Assembly: GCA_036245805.1 (NCBI GenBank)
Contig: BTRK01000006.1
Coordinates: forward strand, 1,178,001-1,242,000
Length of the DNA: 64,000 nucleotides
Source: Pristionchus mayeri
Taxonomy: Eukaryota > Nematoda > Chromadorea > Rhabditida > Neodiplogasteridae
Direction of reading: 5' to 3'
Shown: piece by piece, positions 44,754 through 56,645 of the stretch
How positions within the stretch are numbered: position 1 is the first letter of the stretch
How the letters are laid out: the number at the start of each line of letters is the position of its first letter
Translations under genes and position numbers: made by a program
The notes under the pieces: generated by a model
What the model was told of the DNA's origin: nothing
The model's database searches: none
What the model saw: only the letters and a program-made list of their open reading frames with translations

Positions 44754-46306
44754 CACACGTCTTCTGAGAGATTGCATGAAATCGAGACCCCCCTTTGACA
44801 AAATGTTCAAAGTGCTCGGATCTCTTTGGGATTTTCATGGTAGGTGTCCCTAAGATCCAGGATCATTTTGTACATACGGATTCCGCGATTTCTCAAAACT
44901 GCCTAAAATCCGGCTCTTGAAATTTCGAAATTTTGAAAATTCATAAAATGCATCAAAATTGAGCTAGGGTTTGTTCAAAAAACCAAAATGACCGCCTTCT
45001 TACGTAGAATAACTTTTATGTTGACACTTTTAGTGTAGCGAAAAGTCAAAGTTTCGAAAAGTGCAATAAATCATTTTTTGACATTATTTTTTTCTTATTT
45101 TTTGGCCGTCGTGAAAAAATAAGTGCCGTTGCTGTTGTGTAAAGGCCCTTGCCTTGTACCCTTTCTCAATTACCATACGTGTAGACTAGACTAATACTAT
45201 ATCTTCGATTTTCGTAAAAACTTTTTTTCCTGCGACTACACAATAGTTGCATCCTGAGATTTCATCAGACTTCATCAGAATCGTAATCTGCTACCTTTTC
45301 TACCCCAGGAAAAAAGTTTTCACGAAAATCGAAGATATAGTATTCATCGATTTTGGCCTCAAACATCGCGAACCTCGTGTTTTCAAGCAAAAACCAAAAT
45401 TTCATGATTTCATATATAAGTAATTATCGCACAGGAATATATTTTCTTTCCGTTTTCAATGTTTACTGACCTATTTGTACAGATTTCCATTGAAAAAACC
45501 GAAGATTTCAATACTTCATAAAATCATGAAATCTGAGAAATTTTGTAAAAAATGCGAATTTGTGAAGTATTGAAATCTTCGGTTTTTTCAATGGAAACTG
45601 TTATACATAGGTCAGTAAACATTGAAAACGGAAATAAAAGATATCCATGTGCGATAATTACTTATATATGACATCATGAAATTTTGGATTTTGCTTGAAA
45701 ACACGAGGTTCGCCATGTTTGAGGCCAAAAATCGATGAATACTATATGTTCGATTTTCGTGAAAACTTTTTTCCTGGGGTAGAAAAGGTAGCAGATTACG
45801 AGTCTGATGAAATCTCAGGATGCAACTATTGTGTAGTCGCAGGAAAAAAGTTTTCACGAAAATCGAAGATATAGTATTAGTCTAGTCTACACGTATGGTA
45901 ATTGAGAAAGGGTACAAGGCAAGGGCCTTTACACAACAGCAACGGCACTTATTTTTTCACGACGGCCAAAAAATGAGAAAAAATGATGTCAAAAAATGAT
46001 TTATTGCACTTTTCGAAACTTCGACTTTTCGCTACACTAAAAGTGTCAACGTAAAAGTTATTCTATGTAAGAAGGCGGTCATTTTGGTTTTTGAACGAAA
46101 CTCTAGCTCAATTTTGAAGCATTTTATGAATTTTCGAAATTTCGAAATTTCAAGAGCCGGTTTTTAGGCAGTTTTGAGAAATCGCGGAATCCGTATGTAC
46201 AAAATGATCCTGGATCTTAGGGACACCTACCATGAAAATCCCAAAGAGATCCGAGCACTTTGAACATTTTGTCAAACGCCACCTGCCATCTCTCAGAAGA
46301 CGTGTG
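44754..46306. mobile_element. Foldback element with TTAC target duplication
   Basis: Arms of about 730 bp pair with high identity, ends CACACGTCTTCTGAGAGAT and its complement. TTAC flanks both ends (44750-44753 and 46307-46310). The centre (about 45484-45596) is itself a hairpin built on TCCATTGAAAAAACCGAAGA. No transposase-like frame. Sequence 44100-44750 on its left has no recognised gene. Confidence 0.9.
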
Positions 46307-46574
46307 TTACACAGGAAAGAGATATTAGCCGTGGAAGGAGGTGATGCCGACCACCGACCCGGTGCTGCGAGCTTGAAAATGAGTTTTGCAAAATATGACT
46401 TTGGGGGACGGTCAGGCATGCATCAAGGTGCCCAAAACTGGTCAGAACCAATTTCCCGATTTTCCTTACATTCCCAAAAATTGCGATTCTAGCTCGATTT
46501 TCTCGTCAAAGGCGTGATAATGCCCCATCTCATTCCTATTTTTTCGAGACCTACGATGATTTGCAGAAGTATCT

Positions 46575-46656
46575 GTTTTCACACAGTTGCAATATATTCT
46601 CATGCAAAGTGATTCACAAATTCAATTGCAGTTGCACAAGATCAATATAAAAATGC
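46575..46656 (+). promoter_or_regulatory. Conserved upstream module of protease F
   Basis: TTTTCACACAGTTGCAATAT, AAGTGATTCACAAATTCAAT, GTTGCACAAGATCAATATAA. The start codon lies 129 bp downstream, with an acceptor-like TTGTTCAG at about 46745. Confidence 0.65.
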
Positions 46657-46784
46657 ACTTTCTTTACACGTCATCATTGGATTCTTTCGCTGTTTCATGT
46701 TTTAGTTCCAAATATGATTGATTCCTATAGTTTGGTTTGAAATTATTGTTCAGCTTAACACATAAGCAAGCACTACACTCGACT

Positions 46785-48005
46785 ATGAAACTGGCCATAC
46801 TACTATGTCTCGTCTCCCCACTGCTATCTTCGGTTCCCTGTGGGATTCGTCATCCATCCAGTCGATCCAAGAGAATGGTAAGCCATGTTCTGTTTTTCAT
46901 GTTCAGCTTAAAAAAATAACATCAACATTTATTTAGGTAATCGGCGGAGACGACGTCACGGAAGTGAGAAAGTGGCCTTGGCAAGTTTTCCTACTCCCAG
47001 TTGACTGGAACGACCAACAACATACGTGCGGTGGTTAGAGATATTCATGTTTGCTCGAAAATTTAGGCGAAATTAAGGTACTGTCATAAGCGAAAATTGG
47101 ATTCTGACAGCTGGTCATTGCATGCGCATGAAAATGAATGAGACACACCTGTTTAATGTGACAAAAATGTGGATCGTCGCAGCAGAAACCAATGTGCGCA
47201 ATGCAAACAAACCCAAGACCGTCCGTTTATTTTTGTAAGAAAACAATGTCAAATGTAATATATATTTAGTTAACAGTGGAACACATAATGACTTTTGCAA
47301 ACTATACTCCGTTTGATATGGGAAGGGATATCGCCCTTTTGCAGGTAACCAATAGTATGTTGTTTTGATAAAAATACATTGAGTTTAGCTGGATGAGCCG
47401 ATAACCTTTGGCGATTCGATCTCTCCTATCTGTTTGCCTAAATCAACTCAATCGATTCCTTCCGGAGGCCATGCTGTTGCTATTGGATACGGAGTTGCGA
47501 ACCGTTAGTATCAGATGAAAATATATTCAATGTGTACCACTGTTCTTACAAAGACAAATTTGGAGAGTTTTTCAATATACTTAATATATTTCAGTCGGGG
47601 GAACAAATGAGACAGTAGAGGACACTCAATTAAGAGAAACCACAGTGCCAATTGTAGAACGGGAATTTTGCAGGTGAATTTCAAATTCACAAATTTAAAT
47701 TTAACTCTAAATTTAAGTAAGCTATGGGCTAAGGCTGTGGAGTCAGGAAATGCAGATATTTAAAAGGAAACCTATGACAAAGAGTTTGCAAAACAATCTA
47801 TAATCTGTGCAGGAGCTAGTCGTCATGGAGTGTTCAAAGTACTGTGATTTTAACTTTGAAATCTGGTGCATTTGTTATACGGTCCACGTGAGACATGCAA
47901 CTCCTAACACCGAATTATCATGATTTTTCCGTAACCAACCAATTTATGCATACGATTTAGGGCGACAGTGGAGGACCGTTGATGATGAAAGCATACGATG
48001 GAAGT
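46785..48005 (+). pseudogene. Protease F, 5' part: nonsense codon and broken serine exon
   Basis: Exons 46785-46877 (MKLAILLCLVSPLLSS, PCG), 46937-47033 (VIGGDDVTEVRKWPWQ), 47078-47220 (NWILTAGHCM), 47270-47344 (GRDIALLQ), 47389-47503, 47595-47673, 47718-47838 and from 47961 (GDSGGPLMMKAYDG). The exon at 47718 is in frame but carries TAA at 47761-47763 ahead of SIICAGA. The serine exon loses similarity at about 48005 in GATGGAAG, where relatives continue to RWFQ and a donor. Its two missing terminal exons are found at 52925-53137, so about 4.9 kb of unrelated DNA interrupts the gene. The start at 46785 is preferred to an upstream in-frame ATG because it gives the family signal peptide. Confidence 0.85.
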
Positions 48006-48411
48006 TGAATGCAATAAACCAAAAAAATTTTAAAAAAAATTTAAGCAATAAAATAAATAATTAAATATATAGTGAATTACTGTGGTAGCGTGTAAATTCG
48101 ACGTTTCAAAAAATTCAAAAAAATATATATTAAAATTACTGTATTGGAAGCATCTTGATTATCGGTTTTCAGACCGGCTGGCCGGCCGTCTTCTTCTGCA
48201 GTTTCTTTGCTTTCATTTTACTTTTTTTCAGTTATTTATGCTGTATTTCACTGTTTTGTGGCCTGAATTGTATTAGAAAAGAGCTCGGTCATGTATAATG
48301 CTGTTAGTGAAGTAATCTGACCCCATTGAATAGCGAACGAGCGTTTTCTGATTGCTTCATATTCCTTCTAGTCGCACTTTTACTGCTTACATTTGTTATC
48401 AGTACATAGCT

Positions 48412-48750
48412 ATGGTTCGCTGCTCCGCTTGCCCGCTACGATCGCACGTATACCGGACAATTCCCGACTTTGCCGCGATGGGAAGGGAGTGGTTAGTGCG
48501 CCTGAATATTAGCGAGGATGAGGTCAATTTACTCGAAGAGTATGCTAACGACGAGTCAACCGACAGAAGAAACTACCTGGACCCCGAAGACGTGATTCAT
48601 ATTGTACTTCGCTTATTGGACTTACTTTCATCGTTAGAAGGACCTTTCGGGTTGTATAATCCAATGCTGAATCGATATAAAGCCCTTTCTTGTTTTGGTA
48701 TTGGTAATCGAATTTTCCGTTTGCTCCACTACGCATTTTTAGCATTGTAA
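48412..48750 (+). CDS. THAP-like ORF, degenerate finger
   Basis: The frame starts MVRCSACPLRSHVYRTIPDF and has a Trp-containing EWLVRLNIS segment, laid out like the THAP gene at 19656 (Cys-x2-Cys, then Trp-V-x-L). The closing Cys-x2-His of a THAP finger is absent; the equivalent position reads NYLDPEDV. A possible further exon at 48925-49074 (PEDFELEPAPAVDTMADE, stop) follows an AG but its phase link is unresolved. It sits near the left edge of the DNA that breaks protease F, as the THAP gene does in protease B. Function unknown. Confidence 0.4.
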   Translation: MVRCSACPLRSHVYRTIPDFAAMGREWLVRLNISEDEVNLLEEYANDESTDRRNYLDPEDVIHIVLRLLDLLSSLEGPFGLYNPMLNRYKALSCFGIGNRIFRLLHYAFLAL

Positions 48751-49149
48751 GAATAGGGAAGGGGAGACTCTAGAAGGAGGGCGGTTTACATGTACTGGAA
48801 GACACTAATTACTTCCAAAATACATTACAATCGTATGCATATGCCCTGAGGAGGAACTCTGAATAAAATACAAGCCCTGAGGAGGCAATAATACACGCAT
48901 AAACACACAAGGCTGTAACATTTCAGCCCGAGGACTTTGAGCTCGAGCCAGCTCCTGCGGTAGACACGATGGCTGATGAAATATCTGATCTACTTTTTTC
49001 ATCACCTGGTCGGACCCAGTCGGGAATATCTGGAGTACGTACAACAATATCATTCGAAACATTTATTCAATTATGAAAACAAGAAACTTGAACTATGGAG
49101 AAAAATAAAACTACAAAACAGTGAAACATTGATTAGATTTTAAACAAAT

Positions 49150-49930
49150 ATTATCGACTCGACGTCGAACTCTATGGGCCATTGTCGATCCGTACTCGAG
49201 CACCTTCTCGCAGTCCTCCAGACCGCCGGAGAAGACCTGATGTCGATATAGAAATATGGCGTAGTATAGCCAATCTTTAACCAGTTCATTCTTGACCTAC
49301 CTTGACGCCGTCTCCATGAGCAGATTCGGGTTCCAGTCGAGCATCGGCCCGATCAGTCGACTCAATGTGGTCAGCGTCCAGCGCGTCCAGTACATCATGT
49401 AGTAGGCGTTCGGACACAGGGGCGACTGCAATCGAGAATCCGGTTTACTACGGTAGTTCCGTGGAGAAGGCAGATGAGTTCCCCGGGTCACAATCCTAGC
49501 TCACCGGGGAACGTTCCTAGAATAGGTGGGCCATCAAAGTCAGCTTCAAGACTCCACCGGTTTTGAACTCCAACCCAACCGGAAAATACATTGGTTCACC
49601 GCCGCCTTCCCCGAATTTTGACCTTCGACCACTCCGGTATTGAGTTAAAAGCGTCAACAACTGCCCACCTATGGTTCCTAGAAGCCTACAGAGGCTCACC
49701 CCATATTCCCTCTCTCCCTCTCCCCCTTTAGAGGAGGGCCGAGTACCCGAACTTCAGCAGTAGTTTACTAAACCTAAGCAGTGTCAGTAGATGCCCATGA
49801 GAAAGGAATGGAAGAGGTCGGGGTTTGGTAAGCTTCTAGGAAAGTGCCCTCAGCGGATGTGAGTAGGAGATCCGAAGCACGGGCTCGATGATGTGCATCG
49901 ACACCTTATCGAGCATTGACTTGATCATCT
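49150..49930 (-). other. Coding-like minus-strand segments, unidentified
   Basis: Three stretches with AG acceptors read open: near 49880-49930 (MIKSMLDKVSMHIIEPVLRI), near 49296-49431 (SPLCPNAYYMMYWTRWTLTT, RLIGPMLDWNPNLLMET) and near 49150-49236 (VFSGGLEDCEKVLEYGSTMA). They lie downstream of the PITP pseudogene on the same strand but do not match the PITP C-terminus. They may be exons of another gene or of a fusion. I cannot name the family. Confidence 0.35.
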
Positions 49931-50024
49931 GAAGGGATAATATTTATCCCTTTTTCATCCTTTTCACAACGTGCGGATCCCAAAAAAATCACTTTGCAAT
50001 GCTCCTTCTCTGCACATACCGTAC

Positions 50025-51473
50025 CTTGTCGGGGATTGGTCGGCACGCGGATGTCCGCCGTCGTAAGCTGATGCAGTCGTCCATCCAGCAGAACACCTGC
50101 AATTTGTGCCATTAGTCCAGCCCTTTTCCAGAGCGAACAGCCGTGAATGGGTGGTGAATGTGCATTAACATGCGTATATTCGAAAAATATTCGAAAATGC
50201 TACATGTCCTTCGCAAGGTGATCGCTCGTCCCACCACTTCCATATTTCATCGAACCCCCATAAATAAACCGCGAAACGCGAACCTCGCTGTGGAACTTGG
50301 AGAACAGCCGGGATACTGCTTGATGGAGAAGCTCTCGACCATCTGATGGAAGCCGAACCACTTGAAGTGCACGGACATGAGCTTGTACGCGCTCATCACC
50401 TGACATTCGATATTTAAATAATGTAATTATAAACATTTGAATCTTCCTGAGAATCACACAAATTGGATTGGTAACTTTTAGAATTCATGAGGTCACAATA
50501 AAAAATGCAGATTCACTAGGCCGATCTGAGCTTCACAAGTAGATCTACTATGTATAGCTTCGACAAACAGGCCAGCTGCCGGTCGAGGGCAACTTATATA
50601 GTTGCCCTCGACCGGCTCGACTCCGGGCTTCTTTTTCTGGCAGCAGTTTCATCAATAATAGTGCTATCTACTTTTCAGTATCAAGGAAATGATATAGCGA
50701 ATCCATTCATTCAAAGTAAAGTTTTCTTACCGGCTTCGTGCCGATCCTCCAGTCATTGACGAGCGGTCCTCTTCTTCGTCTGGTACAGGGAGGGCGACAT
50801 CTCCTGCTTGACGCCGGCCGGCGTCAGGAACTCCTTGTCGTTGGCGATGCCGATGTGGACGACATCCCGCTCCTCCCTCGAGAGGTTGTGTACATGTATT
50901 TTAAATAATTAAATATTATTTTAAACACTGGCAAATAATGAAACATCAAACAGGTTGATCCTACGAGCGTATTTTCGAATTAACAATTGAATATAAACTG
51001 GTAATCAATAATGGACACGTCATTCAGTATCACTCTTGTAAGGTTGTGAAAAGCTAAAGAAGCGCGTTCTCGAGAGATGGAAGTACGATACAGAAGGCGA
51101 GAGAACTACCCCCGAAACAACACTCTAGTAACGGAGTCTAGTTTCTTCAAATAATCACTCACTTTCTCGGTGGTTCCTCGGTCGGACAGGTAGATGGTCT
51201 CGACCTTGACGAAGAAGTTGTCCTTCATGTAGTCGGGGAGTTCCAGGCCTCCTCGTGGATCGCCAGCAATCACTGGGGCGCGAATCCCTGGTCTTCAGGA
51301 TCAGCGTCGGGACCTAAACAATTAGAAAATATTTTTAAGATTAAATATGCACTAATTAACGGATAATTAGCACTGACCTTCGACTGGAGGTGGTAGATCT
51401 TGTGCGTGTACAGGCCGCGGTCGTACGAGCCGTTGAAGAGCGCGTGGTTCGCGAACGGCTCATTTCTCAGTAC
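50025..51473 (-). pseudogene. Phosphatidylinositol transfer protein (PITP) pseudogene
   Basis: Minus-strand exons 51378-51473 (VLRNEPFANH, then GLYTHKIYHLQSK), 51173-51313 (VPTLILKT, later LAIHEEAWNSP and DYMKDNFFVKVETIYLSD), 50731-50888 (DVVHIGIANDKEFLTPA, later NDWRIGTKP), 50284-50399 (MSAYKLMSVHFKWFGF, later RLFSKFHSE) and 50025-50096 (VFCWMDDCISL, TTADIR). These match class I PITPs in order: the YTHKIYHLQSKVP, HEKAWN, EDFxIKxET, CAYKL-x3-FKWWG, FHRQ and FCWLD blocks. Within at least four exons neighbouring motifs lie in different frames, and the exon at 50888 lacks an AG. The N-terminus is not found. A decayed copy of a normally conserved lipid-transfer gene. Confidence 0.8.
50578..50616. 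repeat. Perfect 16-bp-stem hairpin
   Basis: GCCGGTCGAGGGCAAC, seven-base loop TTATATA, then the exact complement. It is isolated, in an intron-like part of the PITP pseudogene, without visible flanking repeats. Confidence 0.8.
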
Positions 51474-51479
51474 CTGCAA

Positions 51480-52920
51480 AACGGGACCGATAATTGGATG
51501 GAAGCTGCACATGCCTGGTGGGGTGAGAAACGGAAGCAAGCAAGGCAGGCGCGTAATTACATGGCGTGAGCGCGAGAATTGCGTCTATGGTAAACGCGGC
51601 AGAATTATTAGGTCTGGAACTCGGAAAAAGCGAGCTTTTGTATTTTTAAGAGGTCGGCAACATAAAATCTGGCCACATTTTGTCACTTGGCCCTAATAGA
51701 CGAAGTGGGAAACGCACCTATACTCTCCCCGCCGCCAGTTTCGGCCTTGCTCGCTTCGGCCACGGAGTGCAATCGTACTCCTCTACGGTCAGCGGAAGGA
51801 CGGTACGGCTGGAACGGTTAAATAAAAATAGTAAAAAAAAACAATAAAACAATCGTGGAAAACGCACTATTCCAAGACGATCATTCCCCGTGTTGCACGT
51901 TCTACTCCGCCGACGACGGATGGACCGGCAGCGAATCGCTGAAACGGAGAGAGGCTCGACAATAAAAGACAACACGAAGGAGGCAAAACAATTATGTAGT
52001 ATCGACATTATCGAGGAAAAGTATTACAATCGTGAGGATGGTGGGAAAAGTAGGGAACAACTAGTCAACGCGCCTTCCTACACGGTAGAGCGAACGAACA
52101 CCGCAGATAAGAACTGATGTCGGCATTTCCACGCTCACATCAAGCCACGCCGAATTAAATGCACACGCGAGTAGTGGATAAGAAGCAGGTTGATTCAGCA
52201 ATATTTATATTGCAAGTTGCTCGCAAGTCTAGCGAAACAAGAGCAACTCGAAAAAGACTGCTAGCAAATTTGGTACCATAAGCTAAACAAGGTGTATTTC
52301 TGCCTAAATTCATGGTGAGCAAAGTGAATTGGGCCATTCTGAAACGGAATATAACCAGGTTTGAAAAGAAACAACGTAAAATAAGTGGAAAACGCCGATA
52401 AATGCGGAGCCCGGTTGCAGTCGCTAGAGGGAACCGGTAAATTCAGAGCCGGTAAATTGCAAAAATGGTGGGAAACCTCACCAAGGCTCACGCTACCGTT
52501 CAAATTGTTGAATTATTTTCTTTGCGAATTTTCTCCACTCATATATTTTTTTTAAATTTGTATTTTATTTTTCGAAATAATATGTTTTCAATAGTTGATT
52601 TCAATAGAAATAAACCAAATAATTTAAAAATATAAACTTTGTTGCTCCCGGATCCCTTTAACTACATCTAGCCTAATTTCCTCATTTCACTTTACTTGTA
52701 GCATAGCGTTTACATTCTTATGCTCTTGAACAGTTCAAATAGAAAATGGCACTTTCGAATTTATTCGATTCCATATCTTGACGCGCACTAGATTTGGCGA
52801 CTGAAAATTTTGGAAATGGGGTGAAAACAAGCCGTAATTTTTACACTGAATCGAAACAATTAAAATTCGTTAATACAAATTTGTTCTCTTCTCGTTGAAT
52901 TTTTCAACATAATTACTTCC
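51480..52920. other. Interval without a recognised gene
   Basis: Short open frames on both strands without motifs or splice pattern. The right junction with protease F DNA must lie between here and 52925 but cannot be placed exactly. Confidence 0.4.
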
Positions 52921-52924
52921 TCAG

Positions 52925-53137
52925 ATCGGAATCACGTCATTCGGGAATGACAAATACATTTTTGATGCAGATTTATCACCAAGTATCGTGCATATTTTAA
53001 AACGAATAATCCTATTTTTTTCAGAATTGTTCACGGACATAAGAGTGTATTGTGATTGGATCAAAGAGACAACAGGAGGAGAAGCGAGTTGCCAGGGAGA
53101 AGAAGTGAAATTGGAAGATGTCAAGGCAAAATTTTGA
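52925..53137 (+). pseudogene. Protease F, 3' terminal exons
   Basis: Exons 52925-52982 (IGITSFGNDKYIFDAD) and 53025-53137 (DIRVYCDWIKETTGGEASC, stop) have family lengths (58 and 113 nt) and phases, and follow CAG acceptors. They are exactly the exons missing from protease F at 48005. No serine exon lies directly upstream. AATAAA at about 53160. Confidence 0.75.
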
Positions 53138-53235
53138 CAAGGAAACGGTCATGTCATTGAATAAAGGTTTTCAATTACATTTTAAAAGGTGTGTACATGC
53201 ACTCTTAAAGGTAATAGGCGCCTCTCCAAGTCGCC

Positions 53236-53540
53236 CGCCCACTGGGTACGGGGAATTGATGGTCGTGACTAGATCACGCAGGTAAATAGGTCTGGCGAAA
53301 GGTGGGCACTCCAGACTGAACCCGTCCAAATTGACACTGGCCTAGCAGTGTTCTCCCGCGAGACCAGTCTCGAAGACTGGATGTACCTTTACCTTTACAT
53401 GCCCTCTTCGAACTGGGCATGGAGGATAACACTGCTAGGCCAGTGTAAATTCGGGCGGATTCAGTATTGAGTTCGCCAGATCAGTTTGCCTTTCGTCAGA
53501 CCTTCTTACTTGAGTGATCTAATCATGATTACCCAGTAGA
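53236..53540. repeat. Inverted repeat with dispersed TGACTAGATCACGCAGGT arms
   Basis: CTGGGTACGGGG to ACACTGGCCTAGCAGTGTT pairs imperfectly with AACACTGCTAGGCCAGTGT to ATGATTACCCAG. Pieces recur at 15234-15300 and 60125-60290, so this is a mobile foldback or MITE family. Confidence 0.75.
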
Positions 53541-53896
53541 TGCACCGAATACTTTTGAGGCGGAGCACCGCTTTGTAATATTCAATGCATAAATCGCTCT
53601 CATAAAATTGAAACTTCAGATTATTGATCAGTAATCATTAGCTTTCTGTAATATGGCAATCAGTGAGCATTTAGTAATAAAATAACGATTTATTTTTTAG
53701 AAAAACATGAGGTTTGTGTATGCTTTCCAGTTCAAACAAATATTTGTTCCCTAGTCAGTGGATTTCAATGTCTTGAAATTTCCAATTAATCCAAACACTG
53801 TCGATCAATAGCAACATTCCCCTTTTGATCTAGCGAAAAGAAGCGGAGAAGCTCTTATTCATCGTTATTTGGACGCTTCGTCACGGAATGATTCTT

Positions 53897-53993
53897 CGAG
53901 CAATCGTCTGACTCTCTGCCGTCTCGACATGCTCTCTCGTCTCTCTGACCGGCGAGAGAGCGTGCAAACCGAAGAGAGTCAGACCATTGCTCG
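53897..53993. mobile_element. Hairpin MITE, GTCTGACTCTCTTC family
   Basis: Ends CGAGCAATCGTCTGACTCTC and GAGAGTCAGACCATTGCTCG, core CTCTCTCGTCTCTCTGACCG. It ends about 48 bp before the start codon of protease G. Confidence 0.85.
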
Positions 53994-54040
53994 ATTCTTC
54001 GTTGAAGCAGCGCTTCTCCACTTCACATTACCATTTCTGC

Positions 54041-55823
54041 ATGATTCTGATAATACTCATCTGTCTCTTTTCTCCGCTTCTCTCTTCCGTTCCCTGTGGG
54101 ACTCACCTACCGAAGGCTTCCAATCGATTCCAGAGATTTGTAAGCCTTGTTTTTATGTTTTTATTAAGCTATATGTAATTTAATGCATCTCATCCCAGGT
54201 AATCGGCGGGAACAATGTAACGAGGGTGGGCAAGTGGCCATGGCAGATCCGCATATTCAGTCACAATTGGAACGGCGGGAAGGGAATGTGTGGTGGTGAG
54301 AAATTGCAGCAGGATAATACAAAGAGTTTTCTGAAATTTTTTTTTTTAATTTAATTTTTTTTTTCAAGCAATGATGCTTTTAGGGACTGTCATCAGTGAG
54401 AGGTGGATTCTCACTGCCGGACACTGTGTGCGGAAGAAAATGGAAGATGGGAACATTTTTGAAGCGACAATTTTCGAAGCTGCCGGGGCCATCACGCGGG
54501 GACTAGATCCAGAGAATCCCAGAATCGTAAGTTCAGTTTTTTTTTTAAATTTGAAATATTAATCAAGATAAACGTGGCACAAGCATTTACCTTTGCTAAC
54601 TACACCCCTCTGGAATCTGATAATGACATTGCACTTTTGAAGGTAACTTTTGTTCGATTTTTCTTACTGAAAATATTCGATTTCAGATTGAAAATCCGTT
54701 AATTTTCGACCATTCCATCTCTCCCATATGTTTGCCTAAATTCACGCAATCAATTCCTACCGATGGATATGCCGTTGCTATTGGATTTGGAATATCGAAT
54801 TGTAAGTTATAAGAAAAATATTGAAATGTGATTTATGAATGATTTCGCGCCCATCTTCATTTTGGTAATCACATCACATATATACCTCCTTTCCTTCTAA
54901 AAAATATTTTAAAAAATCAAAGTAATTCATTAATTTCTCCGTTTAGACCGAGGAACTAACCAAACTGTTATGGACTTCCAGCTCAGAGAGGTCATTATGC
55001 CGATTGTAAGGAGGGCCGTTTGCGAGTAAATTGAAAATATATGATCTACATTCTACCCATAAAGTTTAGTCAAAGATGGACTGAAGAAACTAGTAACACC
55101 GGAACTGTAAATGAGAAATACGCTCAAGAACAATCCGAACTTCACATAATTTGCGCAGGGTCGATGGGTCATACCTTGTACAGAGTGAGCGTTATTATTT
55201 TCTAAAATAATTATCATTCAGAATACCTTTTTTGTTTGAAATTTCAACTTTATTGTTATATTCAGTAGAAATTTCGTATTTCAGGGTGACAGTGGAGGCC
55301 CGTTGATGATGAAAGCAGATGATGGGAGGTGGTTCCAGGTATCAACAGATGAATATTGTCTCTACATGAACACTTCATCTCCAATATCTTGAATGTCTTC
55401 AATTTCCTATGATTGCCTGATTTTAAAACAATTGTCAATTTATTCTGAGCTAACCAAAAAATCAATACCAGCTGATGATTGTCAAACAATTTAAACTAAA
55501 CAACACTCTCAGGTTGGGGTCGCGGCATTCGTACACGAACATCATATCACTGATGCCGACGTGGCTCCAAGTATAATTTTATATTTTTCTTAAAATGTCC
55601 TAATCGAGCGCACCTGAAATTCTCCCTGTGCGGATGATCTCTCGCGTTTTTCTAACCTGTGAGAAAGTGTACAAAATGGTGAGAGAAAGGTCATTACAAA
55701 CACTTTTTAGATGCATTCATGGACATTCGACCCTACTGTGGATGGATCAAGGAAACAACGGGAGGCGAAGCGAGTTGCCAGGAAGAAGAAGTGAAACTGG
55801 AAGATGTTCAGATTAAAGCATAA
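54041..55823 (+). CDS. Protease G: intact secreted S1-type serine protease
   Basis: Ten exons, all with GT/AG borders and open: 54041-54139, 54199-54295, 54384-54526, 54568-54642, 54687-54801, 54947-55025, 55070-55184, 55285-55338, 55513-55570, 55711-55823; 315 residues. Signal peptide MILIILICLFSPLLSS; PCG cysteine that could pair with CLPK; activation site RF-VIGGNNVTRVG; catalytic His in ILTAGHCV, Asp in DNDIALLK, Ser in GDSGGPLMMK. Unlike trypsin there is no Cys at position 191 and no Asp at 189 before GDSGGP (GHTLYR instead), so specificity cannot be predicted. Residue 15 is Phe, unusual for an activation site. The last exon adds DIRPYCGWIK and ASCQEEE. AATAAA at 55851. Probably an extracellular, possibly gut, protease (inference). 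Confidence 0.9.
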
Positions 55824-55859
55824 TATAAGGACTAAACATCCCTGTATTTGAATAAAGTA

Positions 55860-56640
55860 TATCATTTGTATCTATGCAAATTATTGAACCATTGAATCTC
55901 CCATGGCCGTAAACCTCACATCCCCGTAATATGAACATCAGCCAGTATATGTGGTATTTGTCAACTGTATTTCAAGGGTTTTGAGCATCTCCAAATGCAT
56001 GTGCGACATCATTTCTGGGATGTCGTCAACTGGTTACCACTGGAAACGCAGTGTTCATTATTCGGATGACCTAGTATCAATGTGGATGCAAATTTTCTTA
56101 TCAAGTGATGACCACATCTTGTTTCGATGATCAAATGGGAGATGGATCGAAAACGAGTGTGAGAGTACCGAGATAAGTGATGGTTTCGCTATTAGTCTCC
56201 TAGTTGTGCATGCTATCTCACCATTTCAACGATATTTTAGAGAGTGATTTATCCATCCCTAATTGAATGGCATAGCGCGACAAGTTAGCGCGAGTTTAAA
56301 ATTCGGTGAATACACACTCTCTACTGATTGAGATTGGTAGAGATTGAGGAGATCTTGTTATCGTTTAGTCAACTCTACTGGTTCTGCCATTCCATCTCCT
56401 TTTTCCTTTATCATCATCTCGTTACTCCCCTTCAGTTGAGCATTGATACCTTCGCTTATTCGGTTTTCTCACTGTCCCCAATAGACTTTCAGAACAGCTA
56501 TCCAAATATTTGTTCATTATTCATATGAATCGTTCTGTCTCTGAGAGTGCAAATGCACTGTGGAGTGTGAGGGATGAATTTCATCTTAATTAAATATTTG
56601 GATGTTTGTTTTTGAAAGTCTAGTTACCAACTGTTTCTCT
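55860..56640. other. Interval without a recognised gene
   Basis: Short open frames only. 56640 ends in an acceptor-like CTCTTTCAG directly before the next start codon, which could be a trans-splice site. Confidence 0.45.
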
Positions 56641-56645
56641 TTCAG

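Noticed and set aside
50578..50616. Hairpin considered as a rho-independent terminator
   Set aside because: The host is eukaryotic and no T run follows.
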